Shown piece after piece: positions 35,727 through 44,384 of a DNA stretch of 64,000 bases. Below the pieces are notes generated by a model. It saw only the letters and a program-made list of their open reading frames with translations, was not told the DNA's origin and did not search any database. The position numbers and the translations under genes were made by a program. Source of the stretch: Prauserella isguenensis (GTDB taxonomy: Bacteria; Actinomycetota; Actinomycetes; Mycobacteriales; Pseudonocardiaceae); the NCBI RefSeq assembly GCF_014191605.1, contig NZ_JACHWU010000001.1, positions 1,736,001-1,800,000 of the forward strand. The letters are read 5' to 3'. Position 1 is the stretch's first letter. Each line of letters starts with the position of its first letter.

Positions 35727-36358
35727 AGCGTGCACTTGCCACGCTGGCGGTCGGTTCGCTGGCGGTGCTGGCTTCCGCGTGTTCGAGCGAGGACGGACAG
35801 GCCGAACCGCAGGACTCCCCTGCTCCTTCGGTGTCGTCGTCGGCACCCGCTAGCAGCCAGGCAACCTCAGACCTGCCGCACAGCGGAGCGCCTGCCGTAG
35901 ACAACCCGCTACCGGAATCGACCCTTTCCGGCGACCCGTGTAACGCTCTGACGCCGGAGCAGGTCAAGACCGCGCTTGGCGAGGAGGCGTCACAAGGCGA
36001 ACGTGACGACCGCGAGGAGTTGGGCAAAGCGTGCCGGTGGTCCAACATCTCGGCTCATTCGTCATTCATCGTCGGCTTTCAGACTGAGACCGAGGGCCTT
36101 AGCTCGACGTACGCGAATGCAAAACCGCAGGTGGAGGCCTTCACCGAGGTAGCGCCTGTAGAGGGGTACCCGGCCGTGACGTATAAAACAGGCGCCGAGG
36201 ACCCGATGTGCACAGCCGTGGTGGGTGTTGCGAACGAGTACGCCGTATCGGTCACCGGCACCTTGGGGACGGACGCGGAGCGCGAGGGCAAGGACCCGTG
36301 CGGGCCGGTCCAGCAGGTTGCTGGATGGGTTGTGAGCGGTCTGAAGGCGAACTCCTAG
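35723..36358 (+). CDS. DUF3558-type lipoprotein
   Basis: A 211-residue lipoprotein: signal peptide with lipobox VLASAC (Cys near 20), a Ser/Pro/Ala linker to 60, then a DUF3558-like domain with GDPCNALTPEQVKTAL near 72, KACRW and DPMCTAVVG, the usual cysteine spacing. The start is TTG 35723 overlapping the previous stop as TTGA, so translation is coupled. It should sit on the outer face of the membrane, perhaps as a partner of the upstream helical protein. Confidence 0.85.
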   Translation: MKRALATLAVGSLAVLASACSSEDGQAEPQDSPAPSVSSSAPASSQATSDLPHSGAPAVDNPLPESTLSGDPCNALTPEQVKTALGEEASQGERDDREELGKACRWSNISAHSSFIVGFQTETEGLSSTYANAKPQVEAFTEVAPVEGYPAVTYKTGAEDPMCTAVVGVANEYAVSVTGTLGTDAEREGKDPCGPVQQVAGWVVSGLKANS

Positions 36359-36364
36359 GCCGGC

Positions 36365-36386
36365 GCCGGGGCTGAAAGGCCCCGGC
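36365..36386 (+). terminator. Terminator after the DUF3558 gene
   Basis: A perfect eight-base stem GCCGGGGC/GCCCCGGC with the loop TGAAAG, seven bases after the stop codon. Confidence 0.75.
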
Positions 36387-36410
36387 CGCCACAGGTTCCC
36401 CCGACGTCGC

Positions 36411-36569
36411 CTACTTCTTCGGCGCGTAGGCGGGCACGAGGCCCTCAACGCCCTTCGGCGCCCAGAACTCGTAGGCCTCCTGCCCGGTAATAGCCCGGTA
36501 GGTCGCGCCGTAATACAAACGGTGGCCGATGTCCTCGGGCGTGTACGGTCCTTTCGTGCGGTACGCCAT
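36411..36569 (-). CDS. Small hypothetical protein
   Basis: A 52-residue ORF from ATG 36569 (MAYRTKGPYTPEDIGHRL ... AYEFWAPKG) with sensible codon use and a lysine-rich end. The frame can be extended upstream to 36737 but that part does not look coding. It could be a real small protein or the 3' end of a decayed gene from a mobile element, given its lower GC and position next to the island-like pair. I do not recognise it. Confidence 0.4.
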   Translation of the reverse strand: MAYRTKGPYTPEDIGHRLYYGATYRAITGQEAYEFWAPKGVEGLVPAYAPKK

Positions 36570-36684
36570 AGGTTGGCAACGGCGGGATGCCAGGGTGCTG
36601 CCGGAATACGCCACGGTTGCCAGCAACGTTCCACGGCCTTCAACGTCTGGACCAGCACCCGACACGGTTGTCGCCGCTACCCCT

Positions 36685-37485
36685 TCACAGACCGGTGTCG
36701 GGTGTCGGTGGTGGGCCGCTGCCGGCTCGTGAGACAAAGCGTGACGGTGGCGCGCCGAATGCGCGTGTGAATGCTGCGGTGAACGCCGCGGGTGAGGCGT
36801 AGCCGAGTCGGGCAGCGACGTCGGTGACGGTCGAGGCGGGCAGTTGCCGTAGGCCGGCGAGAAGACGGGCGCGGGCGCGCCACGCGGCGGGACTGCTGCC
36901 GGTCCGAGCGCGGAAGTGGCGGTCGAACGTCCGCGGGCTCTGCTTCGCGGCTTGTGCCCAGGTCTCGTTGGTCACGGCCAGGCCGGGGGAAGCGAGGTAG
37001 TCGCGGCACAGCGAGCGGAACGGCTCGTCGCGGGGCAATGAGATCGCCAGTGCCGTCGGAGTGAGGCGGCGCAGCTCGTGCAGCGCCAGGTCGATGACGG
37101 CGCCGTCCCGGCCTGCGACGTCGTAGTCCGGAGAGAACTCGTTCGCTGCGCGCAGAAGCTCTCGCAGCAGGGGCCCGATCTCGGCGACCATGCATTGGTT
37201 CGGCCACCACGGCACGGCATCCGGCTCGATGTACATGCTCCATGTCGTCACCCCGTCCATCAGCACCTCGTGCGCGACGCCCGGTGGGATGAGGACAGCG
37301 CGGTCGGTGGGGACCGTCCACGATCCGTCGTCCGTCTCGACCTGCATCACTCCGCTTGCTCCGTACAGCAGCTGTGCCCGGCGATGCGTGTGCCGGGGCA
37401 GTCGGTGCGCAGGCGGGTAGTCCGTCCCGATCGGGAGGACGTCGATCGGCAGGTGATCGACATCGTCGAGGCAGATGTTGTGCAC
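36685..37485 (-). CDS. AraC-family regulator with cupin sensor
   Basis: A 266-residue regulator. The N-terminal cupin (PRHTHRRAQLLYGASGVMQVETDDG near 30-55, LIPPGVAHEV near 70) precedes an AraC HTH domain at about 160-255 (AAKQSPRTFDRHFRARTG; VAARLGYASPAAFTAAFTRAFG). This NimR-like build often controls a divergent transporter. That fits here: a TauE/SafE-type exporter gene starts 85 bases away on the other strand. Confidence 0.88.
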   Translation of the reverse strand: MHNICLDDVDHLPIDVLPIGTDYPPAHRLPRHTHRRAQLLYGASGVMQVETDDGSWTVPTDRAVLIPPGVAHEVLMDGVTTWSMYIEPDAVPWWPNQCMVAEIGPLLRELLRAANEFSPDYDVAGRDGAVIDLALHELRRLTPTALAISLPRDEPFRSLCRDYLASPGLAVTNETWAQAAKQSPRTFDRHFRARTGSSPAAWRARARLLAGLRQLPASTVTDVAARLGYASPAAFTAAFTRAFGAPPSRFVSRAGSGPPPTPDTGL

Positions 37486-37569
37486 GACACCACTCTAGCG
37501 GCGAGAACGCGAAACTAGTCGATCAACAATCGATTGCTTGCCTTTATCGGCCCGCGGTCGGATGGGAGC

Positions 37570-38370
37570 GTGTCAATACTGGTGCTGTTCTTCGTAGGCT
37601 CGGCGGTCGGAGTGACGACGGTCCTGTTCGGATTCGGGGGAGGCTTCGTCACCGTCCCGATCATCCTGTTCGTCGACGCAGCGCGGGGGCCGGACGCGTT
37701 GCGCATCGCGATCGCGACGTCGGCGCTTGTCATGCTCGTCAACGCGGTCGTCGCGACCTCGGCGACGAGGCGGAGTATCCTCGCCCATCTCCGCCGGCGA
37801 CGGTCGCTGTTCGCTCTGCTCGCTCTCGGCGGAGCGGTAGGCGGGGTCGGGGCGCTGTTCGTGCCGGACGTCGTCCCGCGCTGGGGGTTCGTGGCCTACA
37901 TCGGTATCACCGTCGTCGACCTGCTGCTCCGTCCGGGATTCCTGCCCCGGAGTGGGGTGACTCGACGGCCGAAGAAGGCACCCGACGGTCGTCCGCTAAC
38001 TGACGGCTGGGGCATACCGATCGGCGGAGTCGCGTCGTTCCTCGGTGTCGGCGGGAGCGTGATGACCGTCCCCATGATGCGCCGGTCCGGAATGGACATG
38101 AGCCTGGCGACTTCGCTCGCGAACCCGTTGACCGTTGCGATAGCGGTACCGGCGATGCTCGTGGCTTCGGTGTTCGGGAGCTCAGTCGCCTCGTCCCCTG
38201 GGCTGGTCGGGACGGTCGACGTCGTCTCAGCGCTTGCCCTGCTCGCCGGCGCGATTCCGGTCATCGTTCTGCTGCGACGGCGGCCGCCGAGGATCCCGGA
38301 TGCGGTACACAGCTGGGCATACCTCGCGTTGCTCGTAGTAGCCGCGACGGCCGTGGCTGTGACGGGATGA
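37570..38370 (+). CDS. TauE/SafE-family membrane exporter
   Basis: About 266 residues with eight or so membrane helices and two related halves, each with the family pattern: GVTTVLFGFGGGFVTVPIILF near residue 13 and GVASFLGVGGSVMTVPMM near 155. Members move sulphite, sulphoacetate or other small organic anions. GTG 37570 follows GGGAG; TTG 37534 upstream is possible but adds non-hydrophobic residues. It is probably controlled by the divergent AraC protein. Confidence 0.85.
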   Translation: MSILVLFFVGSAVGVTTVLFGFGGGFVTVPIILFVDAARGPDALRIAIATSALVMLVNAVVATSATRRSILAHLRRRRSLFALLALGGAVGGVGALFVPDVVPRWGFVAYIGITVVDLLLRPGFLPRSGVTRRPKKAPDGRPLTDGWGIPIGGVASFLGVGGSVMTVPMMRRSGMDMSLATSLANPLTVAIAVPAMLVASVFGSSVASSPGLVGTVDVVSALALLAGAIPVIVLLRRRPPRIPDAVHSWAYLALLVVAATAVAVTG

Positions 38371-38566
38371 GCTGTAACAGGCCCCGGATACGCAGGACGT
38401 GGCCCAGTGTGGAGAGTCCGCTTCAACGTGTGGTTGGGCGCTGCGAGTGCGCAGTGTCCACAATGTACTCGTGGGCCGAGGTCTTCCGTGGTGTCGGCGC
38501 GATTCTGTAGTCGAAAGAGGGACTGCGTCGCTCAGCTGGTGCAGCGAATACGTCGCAGGGCTTCGG
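38371..38566. other. Gap with no gene seen
   Basis: About 195 bases between the convergent exporter and TetR genes. No hairpin above six bases and no coding pattern was found. Confidence 0.4.
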
Positions 38567-39238
38567 TCATCGATGATGCCGGTGGTGAGCCGTGCTCGAC
38601 TCCTTGGACTCCTCCGTTGCGCGGCTGTGCGCGACGAGTGCCTCGTAGTCGATCGCCGCTCCGCGCAGCAGGGTCTCGATCGCGTGCTCCGCCTCGGTGT
38701 CGCTGATGTGGCGGTCGGCGAACAGGGCGAGGTAGTGCACGAGCGCGCCGACCATGTCGAGGAATATCTCGCGATCGGTGTCGGCACGCAGATCGCCGCG
38801 GGCGATGGCGCGATCGATGGTGTGGCCGACGGCCCGGCGCGCCGGCTCGATCAGCGTGTCCAGGTACTGCGCGCGCAGCTCGGACGTCGTCGCGCACTCG
38901 GCGAGTAGTGCACTCAGTACATCCGGCCGGATCAGGCGATACGTGACGAGGAACAACCTGAAGCTCTCGTCGAGATCGCACAGCGTGCACCCGGTGTCGG
39001 GCGACGCGGGCGCCTCGAGGCGCGACCTGATCGCGGCCAGGGCGAGGTGCACACGCCCCGGCCAGCGCCGGTAGATCGCCGGGCGTGACGTTCCCGCTCT
39101 CCGTGCGACCGCGTCGAGGCTCAGTTCCCGATAGTCGGACTCGTCCAGGAGCTCGAGCGTCGCCGCGAGGATCGCCTGGTCCAGCTGCGGGTCGCGGGGA
39201 CGTCCCGAAGGCGTCGCATTCGATGAGGGGGTGGACAT
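38567..39238 (-). CDS. TetR-family regulator of the divergent MFS exporter
   Basis: A 223-residue TetR protein with HTH DAVARRAGTSRPAIYRRWPGR at about 44-64 and a TetR_C ligand domain. TAGGCT (39250-39245) lies six bases before ATG 39238, so it is leaderless-type. The 30-base gap to the divergent MFS gene contains a perfect palindrome, the obvious operator. Confidence 0.9.
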   Translation of the reverse strand: MSTPSSNATPSGRPRDPQLDQAILAATLELLDESDYRELSLDAVARRAGTSRPAIYRRWPGRVHLALAAIRSRLEAPASPDTGCTLCDLDESFRLFLVTYRLIRPDVLSALLAECATTSELRAQYLDTLIEPARRAVGHTIDRAIARGDLRADTDREIFLDMVGALVHYLALFADRHISDTEAEHAIETLLRGAAIDYEALVAHSRATEESKESSTAHHRHHR

Positions 39239-39254
39239 GGCAGTAGCCTACCTC

Positions 39255-39267
39255 TAACGTTACGTTA
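39255..39267. promoter_or_regulatory. TetR operator on top of the MFS -10 box
   Basis: TAACGTTACGTTA is a perfect palindrome of two six-base arms around one base. Its left arm, TAACGT, is also the -10 box eight bases before the MFS ATG 39269, and it is 16 bases from the divergent tetR start. Bound repressor would cover both leaderless promoters. Confidence 0.75.
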
Positions 39268-39268
39268 C

Positions 39269-40837
39269 ATGATGGAACGCAATGCCGAGCTTGCGGCTCC
39301 TCGTGCGACGGCACGCGCGTGGTGGGGTCTCGCTCTGCTGGTCGCCCCGATGCTGACCCTCTCGAGTGATCTCACGGCACTCTTCTTCACCGTCCCGACG
39401 CTCGTCGAGGACCTGGGCGCCTCCGCGACGGAGTCGCTCTGGATCGTCCACGCCTACGGGTTTCTGATCGCCGGATTCCTGATCACGATGGGGCGTGTCG
39501 CCGACCGCGTCGGCGCCCGTCGGCTGCTTCTGTGCGGAGCCTCGGCGTTCGCCGTACTGTCCGTCTTCGCGGCCTTCGCCTGGACGCCCGGCGTGCTCGT
39601 CCTCGTGCGGGCTCTCCTCGGCGTAGCCGGTGCGACCCTCATGCCCTCGCTGTTCTCCCTGCTGCGGGAGATGTTCCGCGACGACGATCAGCGCCGATTC
39701 GCCATCGCCATCATGTTCAGCTCCTTCACGATCGGCGGTGCGATCGGACCCTTGCTCGGCGGCGCGCTGGTGGAGGCGTTCTGGTGGGGCGCGATCTTCC
39801 TGATCAACGTTCCGCCGATGGCCGTGCTCGTCGTGCTCGGCATGCTCGTGTTGCCGGAACGGCGTGAATCCCGCGCAAGTCGGATCGACGCGAGTAGTGT
39901 GGCACTCTCGATCACCGGGATGCTGGCCGTGGTCTACGGACTGCAAGAGATCGCTGCCGGGGCCGAGGGCGAAACCGCGTCACTGCCACCCGGGGTCTCG
40001 GTCCTCCTCGTCGTCGCCGGAATGGCGATGCTCGCGCTGTTCGTGCGTCGGCAGCGTCGGCTCGCTGATCCGCTGTTCGATCTGGTGTTGCTGAAGAATC
40101 GCCGCGTCGCGGCCTCCCTGTTGACGTTGTTGCTGACCGGGATCGGCTCGGTGGGGGTGTTCTTCCTCTTCACCCAGCATCTGCAGTGGGTGGGAGGGTT
40201 CACTCCGCTGGTCGCCGGTGTTCTGACGCTGCCGTACATCGCGGCCGACATTCTGGGTGCGCTCGTCGCCCCCGCACTGGCTCGCCGTTGGCGGTCGTCG
40301 AGCATCATCGTCAGCGGCCTGCTGATCGTCGCGCTCGGCTCTGTCCTCACCGCCCTCGCGGTGGTCGACGGGAGGATTCCCCTGCTCGTCCTCGCCGTAT
40401 CGGTCATCGGACTCGGTCACGGCGCTGCGATGGCGCTCGTGAGCGATGCGATCATCTCGAGTGCGCCGGAACATCGCGTCGGATCCGCCGCCGCGGCACA
40501 GGAGGTCGGGGGAGAGCTCGGTTCCGCGCTCGGCATCGCGGTCGGCGGGACGACGGGAGTTCTCGTCTTCCGGGCATCGCTCGACCGGATGCTCCCAGTC
40601 GAGACGCCGGCCGACATCGCCGGTGCGCTGCGAGCCAGCGTCCATGAGGCGTTCGACGCGGTGCACGGGAACGCGGGTGACTCCGCGCCGCTCGTCGAGA
40701 CCGTCCGAGCGGCGACGGGGAACGGGCTCGTGGCGTACGCCCTGCTCGCGGCCGTGCTCGTCGCAGCGTCCGCGGGCATCACGGCCTCCGCGTTCGCCGC
40801 GCGGAGAGTGCCGGCCCCGGTAGCGGATTCACGGTAG
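39269..40837 (+). CDS. MFS drug exporter, EmrB/QacA (14-helix) type
   Basis: A 522-residue DHA2-family proton antiporter. Motif A appears as GRVADRVGARRLLLCG near residue 75, motif C as GGAIGPLLGGALVE near 155; helices continue to about 510. ATG 39269 is the likely leaderless start; ATG 39272 is next to it. It is repressed, most likely, by the divergent TetR through the palindrome that overlaps its -10 box. Substrates cannot be read from sequence. Confidence 0.92.
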   Translation: MMERNAELAAPRATARAWWGLALLVAPMLTLSSDLTALFFTVPTLVEDLGASATESLWIVHAYGFLIAGFLITMGRVADRVGARRLLLCGASAFAVLSVFAAFAWTPGVLVLVRALLGVAGATLMPSLFSLLREMFRDDDQRRFAIAIMFSSFTIGGAIGPLLGGALVEAFWWGAIFLINVPPMAVLVVLGMLVLPERRESRASRIDASSVALSITGMLAVVYGLQEIAAGAEGETASLPPGVSVLLVVAGMAMLALFVRRQRRLADPLFDLVLLKNRRVAASLLTLLLTGIGSVGVFFLFTQHLQWVGGFTPLVAGVLTLPYIAADILGALVAPALARRWRSSSIIVSGLLIVALGSVLTALAVVDGRIPLLVLAVSVIGLGHGAAMALVSDAIISSAPEHRVGSAAAAQEVGGELGSALGIAVGGTTGVLVFRASLDRMLPVETPADIAGALRASVHEAFDAVHGNAGDSAPLVETVRAATGNGLVAYALLAAVLVAASAGITASAFAARRVPAPVADSR

Positions 40838-41049
40838 CGCCTGCGCATCGACGAGTCCGTGACGCGACGTCGGGGTACCGTCCCGCCGCCGGCGTGGCAT
40901 CCAAAGCATCTCCTCGACAGCGGCCGTGGCTCCGCCGAGGTCGCCGGCCAGGACCTCGACAGTGCAGGCTGTTGCGGGCCGAGTGCCGCACGTCTACGTT
41001 CGGCGTGAACCGGTTGCGTCCCGCAATCGGCGGGGGAGGGTGATGACAC

Positions 41050-41613
41050 GTGGGAACACTGAGTTACACCGCGACCGTGTCGCTCGACGGTTATGCCGCA
41101 GACGCGAGCGGTGATTTCGACTGGTCGGCTCCGAGCGGCGAGGTTTTCGAGTTCCATGTGGACCGTATGGCCGCGGTGTCCACCGAAGTGCTGGGGCGCA
41201 ACACGTATCTGTTGATGCGGTACTGGGAGTCTCCGCCGGAGGACGACTCCTGGAGTACGGCCGAGCACGAGTTCGCCCGGCGGTGGCGCGACATCGAGCA
41301 CGTGGTGGCGTCCTCGACCTTGACCCGCGCCGACCTCGCTTCCGACCGGGTCCGACTCGTGCCCGAGCTGGGTCTCACCGATCTGGAGAAGATCGTGGCC
41401 GACGCCGCCGGCGAGGTCGAGATCTTCGGGCCGACAACGGCGAGCGCGGCCATCCGTGCCGGCATGGTGCGGGACTTCCGGTTCTTCGTCGTTCCCCGGG
41501 TGGTCGGCGGGGGACTCCGCGCACTACCCGACGACGCCCGACTCGACCTGCACCTGGTCGAGCATCGCATCTTCGGCAACGGCACGGCATATCTGCGGTA
41601 CCGGCCACGCTGA
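41050..41613 (+). CDS. Dihydrofolate reductase / RibD C-terminal family protein
   Basis: A 187-residue DHFR-fold protein. TATVSLDGYAADASGDFDW (8-26) and EVLGRNTYLLMRYWE near 50 are typical of YwjB/YyaP-type members, with IFGPTTASAAIRAGMVRDFRFFVVPRVVGGG near 120-150. Likely an NADPH-dependent reductase of unknown substrate rather than true DHFR. GTG 41050 follows GGAGGG. It converges on the next gene. Confidence 0.88.
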   Translation: MGTLSYTATVSLDGYAADASGDFDWSAPSGEVFEFHVDRMAAVSTEVLGRNTYLLMRYWESPPEDDSWSTAEHEFARRWRDIEHVVASSTLTRADLASDRVRLVPELGLTDLEKIVADAAGEVEIFGPTTASAAIRAGMVRDFRFFVVPRVVGGGLRALPDDARLDLHLVEHRIFGNGTAYLRYRPR

Positions 41614-41681
41614 GTCGAGTGGGCCGCCGCTCGACCAGGGATACGGCGAGCTCCACTCCGCAGCGACATGCTCGCCCGGAT

Positions 41682-42608
41682 TTACCGGCCGAGGCCGAGT
41701 TCGTCGACAACCTTGCGCACCGCGGCCCGTTGCGGGTCGGTGAGACCCTGGAGCGGCAGCGGCAGGCATCGATGCGGGGCCAGGCCGAGGTGCTCGGCGA
41801 TCGCGGCGACCACGCGCAGACTGCCTCCGAACTCCGCGAACAGGTTCCACAGTGGACCGAGCCGCGCGGACTCGGCCACGGCGTCAGCGGCGCGTCCCTC
41901 CCGCGCGGCACGGGTGATCGCCAGTGCGGGCGAGGGCAGCGTGCCGCCGACGACCGAATACCACGCGTCGCACCCCGCGTTGAGTCCGGTCGCCGCGAAC
42001 CCGTCGCCGGAGACGCCGATCGTGACGTGTTCGCCCGTGGCGGCCCGGATCGCTGTGACGTGGTCGCGGGCTTGCGCCGGATCCGCGGGCACTCCGGGAA
42101 TCTTGATCGACGCGATGCCCGGGAGCTGCGCGATGCGGGCGTAGAGCTCCATGGTGAACGTGAACCGCGTCGTGCCCGGGTTGTCGTAGACGACGACCGG
42201 CAGCTCGGTGCGGTCCGTGACCGTGCGGAAGAGCTCGAACACGTCGTCGTCGGTCAGCGGCTGGTACGTCATCGGAGCGAGCAGGACTCCGGCGGCGCCG
42301 GCGGCTTCCGCATCGTCGACGTGCGCGAGGACGTGCGACGTCCGCAGACCGCCGACGCCGACGAACACCGGTACGCCCTCCGCGTGCTCGACGGCCAGTC
42401 GGGACACCCGGGCACGTTCGGCGCGGCTCAGGTAGGCGTAGGACCCGGTCGAGCCGAGCGCGGTGATCGAATCGACACCGGCGTCGGCGAGCCGCGTAAC
42501 CAGTCCGGCGAACGCCGCCTGGTCGACGGCGTCGTCCCGCAGGGGCGTGAGAGGGAACGCGCTCAGTCCGGTGAAAGCGTGGGGTCCGGTACGTCGAGGG
42601 TCGGTCAC
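41682..42608 (-). CDS. Dihydrodipicolinate synthase (DapA) family aldolase
   Basis: A 308-residue class I aldolase barrel. ALGSTGSYAYLS near residue 48 (pyruvate carboxylate loop), VVVYDNPG near 140 (catalytic Tyr) and GIASIKIPG near 165 (Schiff-base Lys). DapA proper carries GTTGE; GSTGS suggests a catabolic or other member of the superfamily. GTG 42608 has AAGGAG upstream. Its start overlaps, as GTGA, the stop of a coding-like remnant, so it was once second in an operon. Confidence 0.85.
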   Translation of the reverse strand: MTDPRRTGPHAFTGLSAFPLTPLRDDAVDQAAFAGLVTRLADAGVDSITALGSTGSYAYLSRAERARVSRLAVEHAEGVPVFVGVGGLRTSHVLAHVDDAEAAGAAGVLLAPMTYQPLTDDDVFELFRTVTDRTELPVVVYDNPGTTRFTFTMELYARIAQLPGIASIKIPGVPADPAQARDHVTAIRAATGEHVTIGVSGDGFAATGLNAGCDAWYSVVGGTLPSPALAITRAAREGRAADAVAESARLGPLWNLFAEFGGSLRVVAAIAEHLGLAPHRCLPLPLQGLTDPQRAAVRKVVDELGLGR

Positions 42609-42770
42609 ACGTTCTCCTTCGTCGTGGCACCGTTCGGCCGGACCAGGTTGGTGTTCGTGATTCCGCCGCAGCCCCAGCCGGTGACGTCGGCGCCGGTCGC
42701 CTCGGCGATCGGTTCCTCGTGCGTGCGCACGCGAGCAGGGTGCACGGGCGCGGTGGCGCGTTGCAACACC
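42605..42770 (-). pseudogene. 3' remnant of the gene once upstream of the DapA-like gene
   Basis: On the minus strand the frame reads EEPIAEATGADVTGWGCGG, then ITNTNLVRPNGATTKENV and a TGA that overlaps the next GTG as GTGA. Codon use is clearly protein-like. No start codon with sensible coding precedes it, and 110 bases further on the divergent AraC gene begins. I cannot name the family. Confidence 0.5.
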
Positions 42771-42879
42771 GTGTCGGCCCGCGCCGGATGCGTCGCGCGT
42801 GGACGCGATCGTATCGGGCAGGAAAGATCGGGCGGGCAGTAGCCGAGCGTCGCAAGAATCGGTCGCGAAGGGAGCAGCC

Positions 42880-43746
42880 GTGATCGACATTCTCAATCGG
42901 CTCGTCGCGACCGTGGACGAGAGCCTCGGCGAGGAGCTGGACGTCGCCGCGTTCGCGGGCCGCGCCGGTACTACCGAGTACCACCTGCGCCGCATGTTCT
43001 CGTCCCTGGCGGGAATGCCGCTGTCGGAGTACGTCCGGCGGCGGCGCATGACGGTGGCCGCGGCCGACGTGGTCGGCGGTGAGGATCTGCTGACGATCGC
43101 CGTCCGCTACGGATACGGGTCGACGGAGGCATTCGGGAGAGCGTTCCGCTCCGTGCACGGCGTCGGACCGGCCGACGTTCGCCGCGACGGCGGCCCCCTT
43201 CGCAGTCAATCGCAACTCAGGTTCCGCCTGACCGTCGAAGGGAGTGCGCCCATGGACGCACGCATCGTCGAACACCCCGGTTTCCGTCTCGTCGGACACG
43301 CCGCGCGCGTACCGCTGATCCACGAGGGCGTGAATCCGCATATCCAAGCTCACATCGAGGCACTGCCTCCCACCGAGCACGACCGGCTCAAGCAGCTGAG
43401 CAACACCGAACCGGCCGGGCTGCTTCAGGTGAGCGCCGACCTCGACCCGGACTACACCGAGGGCAGCGAGCTGACCTATCTGCACGGGGTCGCCGTCGAC
43501 GGCGGCACGGCGGTCCCGGGCGACCTCGACGCCATGGAGGTGAACGCCGGGCACTGGGCCGTCTTCCGCACGTCGGGGGAGCATCCGAAGGCGCTGCAGG
43601 ACGGGTTCGCCGCGACCGCGACCGAGTGGTTCCCGGCGAATCCGTGGCGGCTCCGTCCCGGCCCGTCGATCGTGTCGGTGCTCGACCGCGCCGAGGACTT
43701 CAGTACCGCCACGTGCGAGATCTGGATGCCCGTCGAACGCGACTGA
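42880..43746 (+). CDS. AraC-type regulator with GyrI-like effector domain
   Basis: A 288-residue Rob/SoxS-like protein. The AraC HTH domain is at residues 5-105 (VAAFAGRAGTTEYHLRRMFSS; IAVRYGYGSTEAFGRAFRSVHG), and residues 125-288 are a GyrI-like/BmrR effector-binding domain starting at MDARIVEHPGFRLVGHAARV. Such proteins bind lipophilic drugs or dyes. GTG 42880 has GGGAG upstream; the longer frame does not match the family. It is divergent from the DapA-like gene. Confidence 0.9.
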   Translation: MIDILNRLVATVDESLGEELDVAAFAGRAGTTEYHLRRMFSSLAGMPLSEYVRRRRMTVAAADVVGGEDLLTIAVRYGYGSTEAFGRAFRSVHGVGPADVRRDGGPLRSQSQLRFRLTVEGSAPMDARIVEHPGFRLVGHAARVPLIHEGVNPHIQAHIEALPPTEHDRLKQLSNTEPAGLLQVSADLDPDYTEGSELTYLHGVAVDGGTAVPGDLDAMEVNAGHWAVFRTSGEHPKALQDGFAATATEWFPANPWRLRPGPSIVSVLDRAEDFSTATCEIWMPVERD

Positions 43747-43761
43747 CCCGGTCGACGCTGC

Positions 43762-44373
43762 TCAGCCGGCGCTGGGCGGCACGCGTCGTGCAGCGTGCTT
43801 GCGGTAGGTCCGGACCGCCGACCGAACGTGCGGGTGCTCGTCGTCGTCGAGGGAGTCGGCGACGACGAGCCCCCGCTCGACGTCTGCGGAGGAGCCCTTC
43901 TTGACGAACCAGAGCGGTGCGGTGATGGCCGACCGTCGGCGCAGGGGATCGGCCGAGCGCGCGAGTTCGTCGAGAATCGCTCCGTCGACGGCCCCGGTCA
44001 GAATCGGCCGGCCCAGGACCCGGGGCGCCGCGCGATCCACCATGTCCCACGCGGTGATGGCGTCGTGGCGGGCGAGGTAGGTCTGCGCGAGGGTGGCGCG
44101 TTCCTCGTCGGAGAGCACTCGGCGGCTTCGGAAGTCGAGGATGCAGAACGCCGCCATGCGGGATTCGTAGGCCGCGTGTGTGACCAGCGCGTCGAACTCG
44201 ACCGCCGGTACATCCGTGGCCGCCTTGGCGATGTCGAACAAGGTGCCCATCCGTACGCCGATCACCGGCTCGTCCCCGGCGACCCGAGCTCGGATCTTCG
44301 CCTCTTCGGTGGGATCGGCATTGTCGCGGAGGGCGGCGACCACTTCGGCGGCGGTGGTGAGTGTCGTTCCCAC
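43762..44373 (-). CDS. DNA alkylation repair protein, AlkD-like HEAT repeat family
   Basis: A 203-residue all-helical protein. MGTLFDIAKAATDVPAVEFDAL near 42 and HDAITAWDMVDRAAPRVLG near 103 match AlkD-type glycosylases, where the Trp and Asp of the WD.VD segment are catalytic. The enzyme removes bulky or positively charged alkyl bases without flipping them. GTG 44373 is preceded at seven bases by TACGAT (44386-44381), a leaderless-type start. It is shorter than B. cereus AlkD by about 35 residues. Confidence 0.85.
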   Translation of the reverse strand: MGTTLTTAAEVVAALRDNADPTEEAKIRARVAGDEPVIGVRMGTLFDIAKAATDVPAVEFDALVTHAAYESRMAAFCILDFRSRRVLSDEERATLAQTYLARHDAITAWDMVDRAAPRVLGRPILTGAVDGAILDELARSADPLRRRSAITAPLWFVKKGSSADVERGLVVADSLDDDEHPHVRSAVRTYRKHAARRVPPSAG

Positions 44374-44384
44374 ACCGCCGATCG

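Noticed and set aside
35265-36358. Prophage or integrative element carrying the helical protein and DUF3558 pair
   Set aside because: No integrase, no tRNA and no direct repeats flank it; only the lower GC suggests transfer.
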